Assembly: GCA_028290385.1 (NCBI GenBank)
Contig: JAQGJZ010000428.1
Span: 1 to 12,563 of the forward strand
Source of the DNA: Enterovirga sp.
GTDB taxonomy: Bacteria > Pseudomonadota > Alphaproteobacteria > Rhizobiales > Beijerinckiaceae
Length of the DNA: 12,563 nt
Direction: 5' to 3'
Shown here: positions 6,859-12,563 of the stretch, piece by piece
Position numbering within the stretch: position 1 is the stretch's first letter
Layout of the letters: each line of letters starts with the position of its first letter
Position numbers and translations under genes: made by a program
The notes under the pieces: generated by a model
Told to the model about the DNA's origin: nothing
The model's database searches: none
What the model saw: the letters and a program-made list of their open reading frames with translations, nothing else

Positions 6859-8658
6859 TCAATCGGCGAGCGTGAACACCGTCAGCTGTCCGCCGAGGGC
6901 CGTGTAATTGGCGAGAGCCGCATAACCGCCGACTGCGCCAAGACCTGCGCTCGGGTCCGTGAGCCCTGCCGCAAGGCCGATTCCGGCCCAGCCGCCCACG
7001 CCGGACAGCACCGCCATGTGCTGCTTGCCGTTGTGCATGAAGGTCATCACGTTGCCGATGATGCCGGACGGGGTCTTGAACTTGTACAGCTCCTTGCCGG
7101 TCTTGGAATCGACCGCCTTCAGGTAGCCTTCGAGCGTGCCGTAGAAGACGACGTCACCCGCGGTCGCGAGCGCCCCGGACCACACGGAGAACTGCTCCTT
7201 GTTGCTCCAGGCGATCTTGCCAGTCCTGGCGTCCCAGGCCACGAAGTTGCCCATGCCGCCATGGCTGTTCGGCGCCGGATACATCGCCAGCGTCGCACCC
7301 ACATAGGGCTGCCCCGGCGTGTAGCTCACCCGGAACGGCTCGTAATCCATGCAGACATGGTTGGTCGGCACGTAGAACAACCCGGTCTTGGGTGAGAAGG
7401 CCGCCGGCTGCTGGTCCTTGGTGCCGAGCGCCGCCGGGCAGATCCCCTTGGAGTTCACGTCCTCGCCGTTCTGCTCGGTGGAATAGCGCGCCACGACGAG
7501 CGGCCGCCCATAGGTCTTGGACGACTTGTCCATGTCGACCTTGCTGGCCCAGTTCACGCTCGGATCGTACTTCTCCGCGACGAGCAGCTCGCCGCTGACG
7601 CGGTCCATCGTGTAGGCGAAGCCGTTGCGATCGAAGTGCACGAGGATCTTCCGATCCTGGCCGTTGATCTGCTGATCGGCCAGAATCATCTCGTTCACGC
7701 CGTCGTAATCCCACTCGTCATGCGGGGTCATCTGGTAGACCCATTTCGCCATCCCGGTATCCGGGTTGCGGGCGAAGATGGTCATCGACCATTTGTTGTC
7801 GCCCGGACGTTGCTTGGGATTCCAGGTCGAAGGGTTGCCCGAGCCGTAATAAACGAGGTTCGCCTGCGGGTCGTAGGAGTACCAGCCCCAGGTGCATCCG
7901 CCGCCCGTCTTCCACTGGTCGCCCTGCCAGGTTTTCAGGCTCGAATCCTTGCCGATCGGCTTGCCGAGTTCGGTTGTCGCCGCGGGATCGACCAGCATCT
8001 CCTCGTCCGGCCCCAAGGAATAGGCGCGCCAGGCCTGCTTGCCGGTCTTCATGTCGTAGGCGGTGACGTGGCAGCGCACGCCATACTCGCCGCCCGAGAT
8101 GCCGACGATGATCTTGTCCTTGACCGGCAGAACGGTTGCCGTGTTGGTCTCGCCCTTCTTCGGATCGCCGTTGACGACCTTCCAGGCTTCCTTGCCGGTC
8201 TTCGCGTCGAGCGCGACCAGGGTGGTGTCGGCCTGGTGGAGGAAAACCTTGCCATCCGCATAGGCGAGGCCGCGATTCACGGTGTCGCAGCACATCACCG
8301 GGATCACGTTGGGATCCTGCTTCGGCTCGTACTTCCAGATGATCTTGCCGTCGCTGTTCAGGTCGAGCGCGTAGACGATGTTCGGAAACGGCGTGTGCAC
8401 GTACATCGTGCTGCCGACCACCAGCGGCGAACCCTCGTGCCCGCGCAGAACGCCGGTCGAGAACGTCCAGGCCACCTTCAGCTTGTTGACGTTGGACGCG
8501 TTGATCTGGTCGAGCTTCGAATAGCGCGTATTCGCGTAGTCGACCGTCTGCAGGACCTGCTGGTTCGGATCTTGGGTGAGTTTCAAAAGTTCGTCATTGG
8601 CGAGCGCCGGCGATGCGCCGACCAAGCCAACGACAGCGAAAACTCCATAAGCTTTCAT
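6859..8658 (-). CDS. xoxF: XoxF, lanthanide-dependent PQQ methanol dehydrogenase
   Basis: XoxF oxidises methanol (often on to formaldehyde or formate) in the periplasm using PQQ and a lanthanide ion. The 599-residue precursor has a short signal peptide (cleavage near ALA20) and an eight-bladed PQQ propeller with repeated tryptophan-docking motifs such as [10 protein letters not shown] and [10 protein letters not shown]. The vicinal disulfide C123-C124 (VMCCDT) that stacks on PQQ is present. Metal ligands expected from known structures are E191 (GGEYGVR), N275 (SGNPSTWNP), catalytic D317 and D319. D319 in DEWDYDG is the extra aspartate that marks lanthanide enzymes; calcium-type MxaF lacks it. 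A GGAGG lies five bases before the ATG. The gene heads the operon with xoxG and xoxJ. No mxaF or mxaI is in the window. Confidence 0.98.
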   Translation of the reverse strand: MKAYGVFAVVGLVGASPALANDELLKLTQDPNQQVLQTVDYANTRYSKLDQINASNVNKLKVAWTFSTGVLRGHEGSPLVVGSTMYVHTPFPNIVYALDLNSDGKIIWKYEPKQDPNVIPVMCCDTVNRGLAYADGKVFLHQADTTLVALDAKTGKEAWKVVNGDPKKGETNTATVLPVKDKIIVGISGGEYGVRCHVTAYDMKTGKQAWRAYSLGPDEEMLVDPAATTELGKPIGKDSSLKTWQGDQWKTGGGCTWGWYSYDPQANLVYYGSGNPSTWNPKQRPGDNKWSMTIFARNPDTGMAKWVYQMTPHDEWDYDGVNEMILADQQINGQDRKILVHFDRNGFAYTMDRVSGELLVAEKYDPSVNWASKVDMDKSSKTYGRPLVVARYSTEQNGEDVNSKGICPAALGTKDQQPAAFSPKTGLFYVPTNHVCMDYEPFRVSYTPGQPYVGATLAMYPAPNSHGGMGNFVAWDARTGKIAWSNKEQFSVWSGALATAGDVVFYGTLEGYLKAVDSKTGKELYKFKTPSGIIGNVMTFMHNGKQHMAVLSGVGGWAGIGLAAGLTDPSAGLGAVGGYAALANYTALGGQLTVFTLAD

Positions 8659-8663
8659 TGTTT

Positions 8664-8668
8664 CCTCC
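8664..8668 (-). promoter_or_regulatory. Ribosome binding site GGAGG for xoxF
   Basis: GGAGG on the minus strand lies five bases from the ATG at 8658, a strong site matching the high expression expected of XoxF. Confidence 0.8.
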
Positions 8669-8857
8669 CGACAGGTCGCAACCGACGAGGCAAGGCGCCT
8701 CGGCGGAACAGTCCCGCGATGTGCGATGGGGATGTCGAGAGCTTCGACAGCGTGTCACGACCGGCTGTCGCCTGGACTCACGCGGCACGGGGCGGCCGCC
8801 AAGTCTGCGAGACTCCACCTTCCCCTGGAGGAGCCGTTTGAAGCCGAAGCTTAGAGG

Positions 8858-8887
8858 AACGTAAGACCGAACGCGCAAGCGCGTCAA
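8858..8887 (-). promoter_or_regulatory. Candidate xoxF promoter with dyad in the spacer
   Basis: On the minus strand TTGACG (8887-8882) is followed after 18 bases by TACGTT (8863-8858). The -35 matches consensus at five of six positions; the -10 is poorer. A dyad ACGCGC-TT-GCGCGT (8871-8884) overlaps the -35 and fills the spacer, where a repressor or spacer-distorting activator could bind. A start here would give xoxF a leader of roughly 190 bases. This is prediction by eye only. Confidence 0.33.
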
Positions 8888-8951
8888 TACTCGTTTCCGA
8901 GAGCCGGCTGAGATAATGTATTCCGCATCCAGGTTGCTTGGTTATCCGAAT

Positions 8952-8984
8952 ATTGCGGCGCAAAAGGCTCTTTCGCGCCGCAAT
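8952..8984. repeat. Long inverted repeat in the xoxF upstream region
   Basis: ATTGCGGCGC (8952-8961) is the exact reverse complement of GCGCCGCAAT (8975-8984). Inside it AAAG (8963-8966) pairs with CTTT (8970-8973) around a GCT loop. That makes 14 paired positions of 15, with one A/C mismatch. No T-run follows on either strand and no gene ends here, so a terminator is unlikely. An operator or a structured RNA element is more plausible. Confidence 0.8.
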
Positions 8985-9028
8985 CATACTGACGAACAAA
9001 CATTCCATGCGGCGGCCCGGAGCGGCTG

Positions 9029-9058
9029 TTGGCGTATCGGCGAAGTCGGCCCTATCCT
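9029..9058 (+). promoter_or_regulatory. Candidate promoter of the pentapeptide-repeat gene
   Basis: TTGGCG (9029-9034) and TATCCT (9053-9058) are separated by 18 bases. A transcript from here would begin near 9065, about 35 bases before the ATG at 9101, which fits the later start for the gene. This is a weak prediction by eye. Confidence 0.3.
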
Positions 9059-9100
9059 GATCAAAGGTGCTTCGCGTCGCGGAGCCATCAAGCGGCCGCG

Positions 9101-9919
9101 ATGATGCAGAGGCGCCCTGGGTCGGACGCAGCCTCGTTTCCCGGGCTTCGCTCTGGCGTGCTTGCCGCATGCTTCGGGTGCGCGCTCCTCGCCGCGGCGG
9201 CATCGGCGGCGGATGTGTCGGAGGCGGAGCTCGCGCGTCTCGCGGCCCACCCGGACAGGCTCCGCGCGGCCGACCTCGCGGGCAAGGACCTCAGCGCGCT
9301 CGATCTCAGCGACCTGAAGCTTCGCGGAGCGACCTTGGCCTTCGCCAACCTGTTCGGGGCGGATCTGACGCGCACCGACCTGCGCGGCGCCAAGCTGGTC
9401 GGGGCGCGCCTCGACCGCGCGGTGATCATCGGCACGAGTTTCGTGGACGCGGATCTGTCGCACGCGACGCTGATCCGGGTGGCGGCCTTTTCCACCCTCG
9501 CCGGCTCCCGCGACGAGGCCCCGAGTTTTGCCAGGGCAAAGCTCGTCGGCGCGCGAATCGAAGGGCGCCTGACCTATGCGAACCTTCGGGCCGCCGACCT
9601 CAGCCATGCTCGGATCGGCCCCGTTCGGTCGCGGGACGGGTTTCCGACGATCGAGGCGCTCACGGCGACCGATCTCACCGCCTCGGACCTGACCGGGGCA
9701 CGCCTTGAAGACGCGGATCTGAGCGGGGTTCGGCTGGCCTTCGCCTCGCTCGTCGGCGCAAACCTGCGCGGGGCAAAGCTGCGCGGCGCCGACCTGACGG
9801 GTGCGGACCTCACCGGCGCGGACCTGACCGGCGCCGATCTCGCCGGGGCGATCCTGGACCGGGCCGCGACCCGGGGCACGCACGGGCTCGACCGCGCTTC
9901 CGCGAACCTGCGGCCATGA
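9101..9919 (+). CDS. Exported pentapeptide-repeat protein
   Basis: The 272-residue protein has an N-terminal export signal (hydrophobic core about 18-37, ending ASAA) and two blocks of A(D/N)LxG-type pentapeptides. The first spans about residues 57-130 (ADLAGKDLSALDLSDLKLRG and on). The second is about 146-252 and ends in near-perfect DLTGA copies. Such repeats fold into a right-handed square beta-helix. An irregular 16-residue segment (130-145) separates the blocks. No catalytic residues are visible; a binding or scaffold role is likely. The start is uncertain: the ATG at 9101 (or 9104) lacks a good ribosome site, while a TTG at 9029 has GGAG but gives a long odd leader. It is ATGA-coupled to the next gene and divergent from xoxF. 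Confidence 0.87.
   Translation: MMQRRPGSDAASFPGLRSGVLAACFGCALLAAAASAADVSEAELARLAAHPDRLRAADLAGKDLSALDLSDLKLRGATLAFANLFGADLTRTDLRGAKLVGARLDRAVIIGTSFVDADLSHATLIRVAAFSTLAGSRDEAPSFARAKLVGARIEGRLTYANLRAADLSHARIGPVRSRDGFPTIEALTATDLTASDLTGARLEDADLSGVRLAFASLVGANLRGAKLRGADLTGADLTGADLTGADLAGAILDRAATRGTHGLDRASANLRP
9761..9850 (+). repeat. Six tandem 15-base units encoding pentapeptide repeats
   Basis: Six consecutive 15-base units each encode one pentapeptide: NLRGA, KLRGA, then DLTGA three times and DLAGA. The last four share GAcCTgaCcGGcGCg with few changes, pointing to recent duplication or conversion inside the gene. Repeat number could vary between strains. Confidence 0.75.
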
Positions 9920-10653
9920 CCAAGGCGGTGCTCACGGCAGCGGCGCTCGTCGTCGGCTGTGCTGCGAGCCCCGCTGCCGAAGTGCTGCCGGAGCGGGTCG
10001 GAACGGCTCTCATTCTGGCCGTCGACGTGTCGGGCTCGGTGGACGCCGAACGCTTCGGTCTTCAACGCGACGGCATCGCGGATGCACTCTCCGATCCGGC
10101 CGTGCAGAACGTCCTCCTGGCTCCGGCGGCCGCCCCGCTCGTGGTCGCCGTGGTGACCTGGGCCGATCGCGCCCGGATCGCGATCCCGTGGACACAGATT
10201 ACAGACCGCGAGGCCGCCGCGGGCTTCGCGGCCCGGGTCCGCAAGCTGCAGCGGACCGGCGAGAGTTTCACCTGCGTCGCAGCCATGCTGGGCTTCATCG
10301 CGAACCGCCTCCTGCCGAGCCTGCCGCCGGCGCGGCGCGTCATCGTGGACGTGTCCGGAGACGGCAGCGAAAACTGCAATCCGCCTTCTCCGCCTGCGGA
10401 GCGCCGGGATCAGCTCGTGGCGCTCGGCGCAACGATCAACGGCCTCCCCATCCTGGAGGGTCGCGAAGCCGCGACGCTGGAGAGCTGGTACGGCGCCAAC
10501 GTGATCGGCGGCGACAACGCCTTCACGATCGCGGCGGCGGATTTCAGCGATGTCGGCCGCGCAATGCGGCTGAAATTCACCGCCGAGATCAGCGGAGCGG
10601 AGCCGCCCGCCCTCGCAATCCGCCTTGCCCAGCGGAGGCGCGGGCCGCGCTAG
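9916..10653 (+). CDS. Exported DUF1194 protein with a von Willebrand A-like fold
   Basis: The 245-residue product starts with a signal peptide (about 1-20, KAVLTAAALVVGCAASPA). The rest matches DUF1194, a family with a vWA-like fold. The metal-ion-dependent adhesion site motif DxSxS is intact (D37-V-S39-G-S41 in LILAVDVSGSVD). Plausible further ligands are T119 in GESFTC and D149 in DVSGDGSENC. C120 and C154 could form a disulfide. The ATG overlaps the pentapeptide-repeat stop by four bases, so both are co-translated and co-exported. vWA proteins MxaC and MxaL serve calcium-type methanol dehydrogenase maturation; a comparable role for XoxF is an inference from position and motif. The gene ends three bases from a convergent gene. 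Confidence 0.87.
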   Translation: MTKAVLTAAALVVGCAASPAAEVLPERVGTALILAVDVSGSVDAERFGLQRDGIADALSDPAVQNVLLAPAAAPLVVAVVTWADRARIAIPWTQITDREAAAGFAARVRKLQRTGESFTCVAAMLGFIANRLLPSLPPARRVIVDVSGDGSENCNPPSPPAERRDQLVALGATINGLPILEGREAATLESWYGANVIGGDNAFTIAAADFSDVGRAMRLKFTAEISGAEPPALAIRLAQRRRGPR

Positions 10654-10656
10654 CGC

Positions 10657-11601
10657 CTACTCCCATTCAAGCTCGTGATAGGCGGACGTCGCGTTGCGGG
10701 CGTTGAACTCGCCGAACAACTCCCAGAGGCCGGCCTCCTCCCGCGCCGCGCCCGCGGCCTCCTGCATCGTGCCGCCGTCCTTGATCACGGCGCGGACATC
10801 CGCCTCGAGCCGGTCGAGATAGCGCCGCAGCGGTTCCGCGGCCTCGGGCCACGGCATCGCGGCCGGGCCGTGGCCCGGCACGGCCCGTGCGGCCTGCCGC
10901 GTCACAAGCGTGCGCAGCGTTGCGACCCAGCCCTTCAGCGACCCGTCGAGCGCCGGGACATGCCGGGCAAAGAGCAGGTCGCCGAGGAACCAGGTCCCCG
11001 TCCTCTCGTCGAGCACCGTGAGGTCGTTGTCGGTATGGGCCGGGGGCCATGTTTCGAGACGAAGCCGCCTGTCCCCGAGATCGAGAACCAGGGCCGACGA
11101 AACCGTGCGGGTCGGCGGCACGATGCGGGTGCCGGCAAAGCGGGCGCCGACCAGCGCCTCGTTGGCGGAGAGATACTGCGCTGCCCGGGCGGCGAGCGCG
11201 TCCGGAAGACGCTGGTGCGCGATGAACTCCGCGCCGGCAGCGACGAAAGCCCCGTTGCCAAGGATGTGGTCGGGATGGACGTGCGTGTTGATCACATAGC
11301 GGATCGGCAGCGCGGTGCGGGCCCGGATCGCGGCCAGGAGCCGCTCGCCGGCCTCCAAGCTCCCGCCGGTGTCGATCACCGCCACAGCGTCCCGGCCGAG
11401 AACAAACCCGACATTCGCGATGGCGCCGCCATTCGCCCGCCCGGCGAGCGCGATGGGAGCCTCGAACACGAAGATGCCCTCGGCGATCTCGCGCACCGGG
11501 AGCGGCTCGGCAGCCCGTGCCGTGGCAGCGCCGAACAGGCTGGCGCACAGCCCGCAGAGGGCGACCAGGAGGACGAGAGCCGGCAGGGTTCGCGACGTCA
11601 T
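10657..11601 (-). CDS. Quinoprotein relay system zinc metallohydrolase (MBL fold)
   Basis: This 314-residue exported metallo-beta-lactamase-fold protein has a signal peptide (about 1-31, PALVLLVALCGLCASLFGAATARA). The zinc site is complete: T-H107-V-H109-P-D111-H112, H189 (PAHTDND), D208 (LGDLLF) and H244 (PGHG). It belongs to the SoxH-like branch found beside PQQ dehydrogenases together with SoxYZ-like carriers, probably the type-2 family, whose members end in a similar ELEWE tail. The substrate is unknown; by analogy with SoxH it may act on something bound to the SoxYZ-like carrier encoded at 2723-3487. The ATG overlaps the upstream ATPase stop by four bases. GGAGG lies ten bases before the start. 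Confidence 0.9.
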   Translation of the reverse strand: MTSRTLPALVLLVALCGLCASLFGAATARAAEPLPVREIAEGIFVFEAPIALAGRANGGAIANVGFVLGRDAVAVIDTGGSLEAGERLLAAIRARTALPIRYVINTHVHPDHILGNGAFVAAGAEFIAHQRLPDALAARAAQYLSANEALVGARFAGTRIVPPTRTVSSALVLDLGDRRLRLETWPPAHTDNDLTVLDERTGTWFLGDLLFARHVPALDGSLKGWVATLRTLVTRQAARAVPGHGPAAMPWPEAAEPLRRYLDRLEADVRAVIKDGGTMQEAAGAAREEAGLWELFGEFNARNATSAYHELEWE

Positions 11602-12338
11602 TGCCCCACCACCTCCGGGTAGCGCCGTGCGAGCTCGGCCCGCATGGTTTCGGCCCAGGCGCGGCTGCGCTCGGCGGATGATCCGGCGAGCGGGATCTCG
11701 GCGACAACGCCGGCCGGCCGCGGCCCAAGCAGCAGCAGACGATCGGCGGCCTGAACGGCCTCAACGAGGTCGTGCGTCACGAGCACGACCGCGCAGGCGA
11801 GACGACGCGCCTCGCCGAACACCACACGCCGCAACTCGGCGGCCGCCTGGCTGTCGAGCGACACGAAGGGCTCGTCCAGAACCAGGAGCTCGGGCCGGAT
11901 CACCAGCGCGCGGGCCAGCGCGACGCGGCGGGCCATGCCGAGCGACAGTTCCCCGGGATAGCGCCTCCGCCACGGCTGCAGGCCGAGGGCGCCGAACAGG
12001 TCGTCGAGGTCGCGGCTCCGCTCCGAGCGCGGGAGCGCAAGGCGCACGTTGGTGTCGAAATCGCGCCAGGGCAGCAGCCGCGGCTCCTGGAACACGGCCG
12101 CGCTCCTGATCCGCGCCGGGTCGGGCGCCACCTCGCCGGCGAAGTCGCGGTCGAGGCCGAGCAGGATCCGCAGCGCGGTCGTCTTTCCCGCGCCGGACGG
12201 CCCCATGATGCAGAGCGTCTCCGCGGCGCCGAGCTCGAACCGCAGCCCGCGCAGGGCTTCCACCTCGCCTGCGCGCGAGCGGTAGACCTTGCGCCGGACC
12301 TCCAGCCTAAGCGGGAACGGTGCGCCAGCGGGCGGCAT
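11598..12338 (-). CDS. ABC transporter ATPase, nitrate/taurine type
   Basis: The 246-residue cytoplasmic ATPase has a Walker A GPSGAGKT (46-53), Q-loop VFQEPRLLPW (83-92), Walker B LLVLDEP (151-157) and H-loop H189. The signature motif reads LSLGM (131-135) instead of the usual LSGGQ, a notable deviation within the importer family. The VFQEPRLLPW pattern and overall length match the SsuB/TauB/NrtD group. The start overlaps the end of the permease gene by 32 bases and the stop overlaps the metallohydrolase start. The substrate cannot be read from the ATPase. Co-transcription with a quinoprotein accessory gene suggests it serves methanol dehydrogenase metabolism, perhaps metal or cofactor uptake. 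Confidence 0.92.
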   Translation of the reverse strand: MPPAGAPFPLRLEVRRKVYRSRAGEVEALRGLRFELGAAETLCIMGPSGAGKTTALRILLGLDRDFAGEVAPDPARIRSAAVFQEPRLLPWRDFDTNVRLALPRSERSRDLDDLFGALGLQPWRRRYPGELSLGMARRVALARALVIRPELLVLDEPFVSLDSQAAAELRRVVFGEARRLACAVVLVTHDLVEAVQAADRLLLLGPRPAGVVAEIPLAGSSAERSRAWAETMRAELARRYPEVVGQ

Positions 12339-12563
12339 GCGTTTCCATCGGCTTCAGGACGAGGAAGTCCAGGGCGAGCATCACGGACGTGAAGACCAGG
12401 CTGTAGCCGAACAGGGCCGCGATATCGAAGAGCTGGAAATGGTAGGAGATCGCGTAGCCGACGCCGTTCGGACGGCCCAGGAGTTCGGCGACGAGGACGA
12501 TCTTCCAGGCGAGTGACAGCCCGGAGCGAGCCGCCGCGACGATGTAGGGCTGCAATTGCGGCA
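12307..12563 (-). CDS. ABC transporter permease, C-terminal part (SsuC/TauC-like)
   Basis: The frame runs off the right edge, leaving about the last 85 residues. It shows the binding-protein-dependent permease coupling region (PYIVAAARSGLSLAWKIVLVAELLG, a form of the EAA loop), then YAISYHFQLFDIAALFGYSLVFTSVMLALDFLVLKP, with the final membrane helix at the end. This fits the nitrate/sulfonate/taurine permease family. It overlaps the ATPase gene by 32 bases. The periplasmic binding protein of the system is not in the window and probably lies further upstream. Confidence 0.88.
   Translation of the reverse strand, partial: PQLQPYIVAAARSGLSLAWKIVLVAELLGRPNGVGYAISYHFQLFDIAALFGYSLVFTSVMLALDFLVLKPMETHAARWRTVPA

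Larger units (their letters stand above)
8659..9100. other. Divergent control region between xoxF and the pentapeptide-repeat gene
   Basis: This 442-base stretch has no convincing gene. From left to right it holds the xoxF ribosome site (8664-8668), a CGACAG...CTGTCG dyad (8745-8750 and 8765-8770), and a candidate xoxF promoter with an internal dyad (8858-8887). It then holds a long hairpin (8952-8984) and a candidate rightward promoter (9029-9058). The part around 8890-9000 is noticeably more AT-rich than the flanking genes, as expected of a regulatory region. Confidence 0.7.

Noticed and set aside
6859..8658. Calcium-type MxaF as the identity of the dehydrogenase
   Set aside because: The DEWDYDG motif carries the lanthanide-specific aspartate D319, and no mxaI follows; xoxG and xoxJ do.
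7636..8841. 400-codon open frame on the plus strand across xoxF
   Set aside because: It is antisense to the highly conserved xoxF. The composition has no domain pattern, and the frame runs through the xoxF ribosome site region.
8952..8984. The long hairpin as a rho-independent terminator
   Set aside because: There is no T-run on either side and no gene ends nearby on either strand, since both flanking genes point away.
9029..9100. TTG at 9029 as the start of the pentapeptide-repeat gene
   Set aside because: There is a GGAG upstream, but the start would put 24 extra residues before the signal peptide, and the TTG may be part of a -35 box. It was kept only as an alternative.
9761..9850. Tandem 15-base repeats as a CRISPR or satellite
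   Set aside because: There are no spacers, and the period equals five codons, exactly encoding pentapeptides in frame.
8984..9883. 300-codon minus-strand frame opposite the pentapeptide-repeat gene
   Set aside because: Its regular repeats are the reverse complement of the 15-base pentapeptide units. The plus-strand frame has the signal peptide and the classic A(D/N)LxG pattern.
1..12563. tRNA, rRNA, insertion sequence, integrase or attachment site
   Set aside because: None was seen on reading both strands; no cloverleaf pattern, transposase motif or long direct repeat stood out.

Overview
The window is very GC-rich and gene-dense, with most genes touching or overlapping and several GTG and TTG starts. 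It comes from an alphaproteobacterial methylotroph, probably order Hyphomicrobiales (Methylobacterium and relatives). The evidence is a PQQ biosynthesis operon next to a lanthanide-type methanol dehydrogenase cluster (xoxF-xoxG-xoxJ) with its periplasmic accessory genes. pqqC and pqqD are separate genes here, not fused as in Methylorubrum extorquens, so it is not that species. There is no rRNA, tRNA, CRISPR array, transposase or phage gene, and the window reads as stable chromosome.

Layout. (1) 1-2720, plus strand: the end of pqqC, then pqqD, pqqE and two small exported proteins of unknown function. Three successive junctions are GTGA overlaps, so this is one translationally coupled operon. 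(2) 2723-3487, minus: an exported SoxYZ-like fusion carrier associated with quinoprotein dehydrogenases, convergent with the pqq operon. (3) 3572-4782, plus: folP and folB, a housekeeping folate pair divergent from the SoxYZ-like gene. (4) 8658 down to 4789, minus: xoxF (PQQ and lanthanide methanol dehydrogenase), xoxG (its cytochrome c), xoxJ (periplasmic binding-protein-like partner) and a rhodanese-like CxxxCW protein. A strong hairpin lies between xoxF and xoxG, and the three genes after xoxF appear to start with TTG. (5) 8659-9100: a 442-base divergent control region with a candidate xoxF promoter and several dyads, one a near-perfect 15-pair hairpin. (6) 9101-10653, plus: an exported pentapeptide-repeat protein coupled to an exported vWA-like DUF1194 protein. 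(7) 12563 down to 10657, minus: the end of an ABC permease, its ATPase, and an exported zinc metallohydrolase of the quinoprotein relay type, all overlapping.

How it fits together. pqqCDE make the cofactor. XoxF oxidises methanol in the periplasm with PQQ and a lanthanide and passes electrons to XoxG. XoxJ, the CxxxCW protein, the SoxYZ-like carrier and the metallohydrolase form a set of periplasmic helpers whose chemistry is not settled. The least understood parts are the two exported proteins downstream of pqqE, the pentapeptide/DUF1194 pair divergent from xoxF, and the ABC transporter coupled to the metallohydrolase. The DUF1194 protein keeps a metal-binding vWA motif, which recalls the vWA proteins MxaC and MxaL of the calcium-dependent methanol dehydrogenase operon. 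It is a reasonable candidate for a lanthanide-loading factor, though this is inference only.
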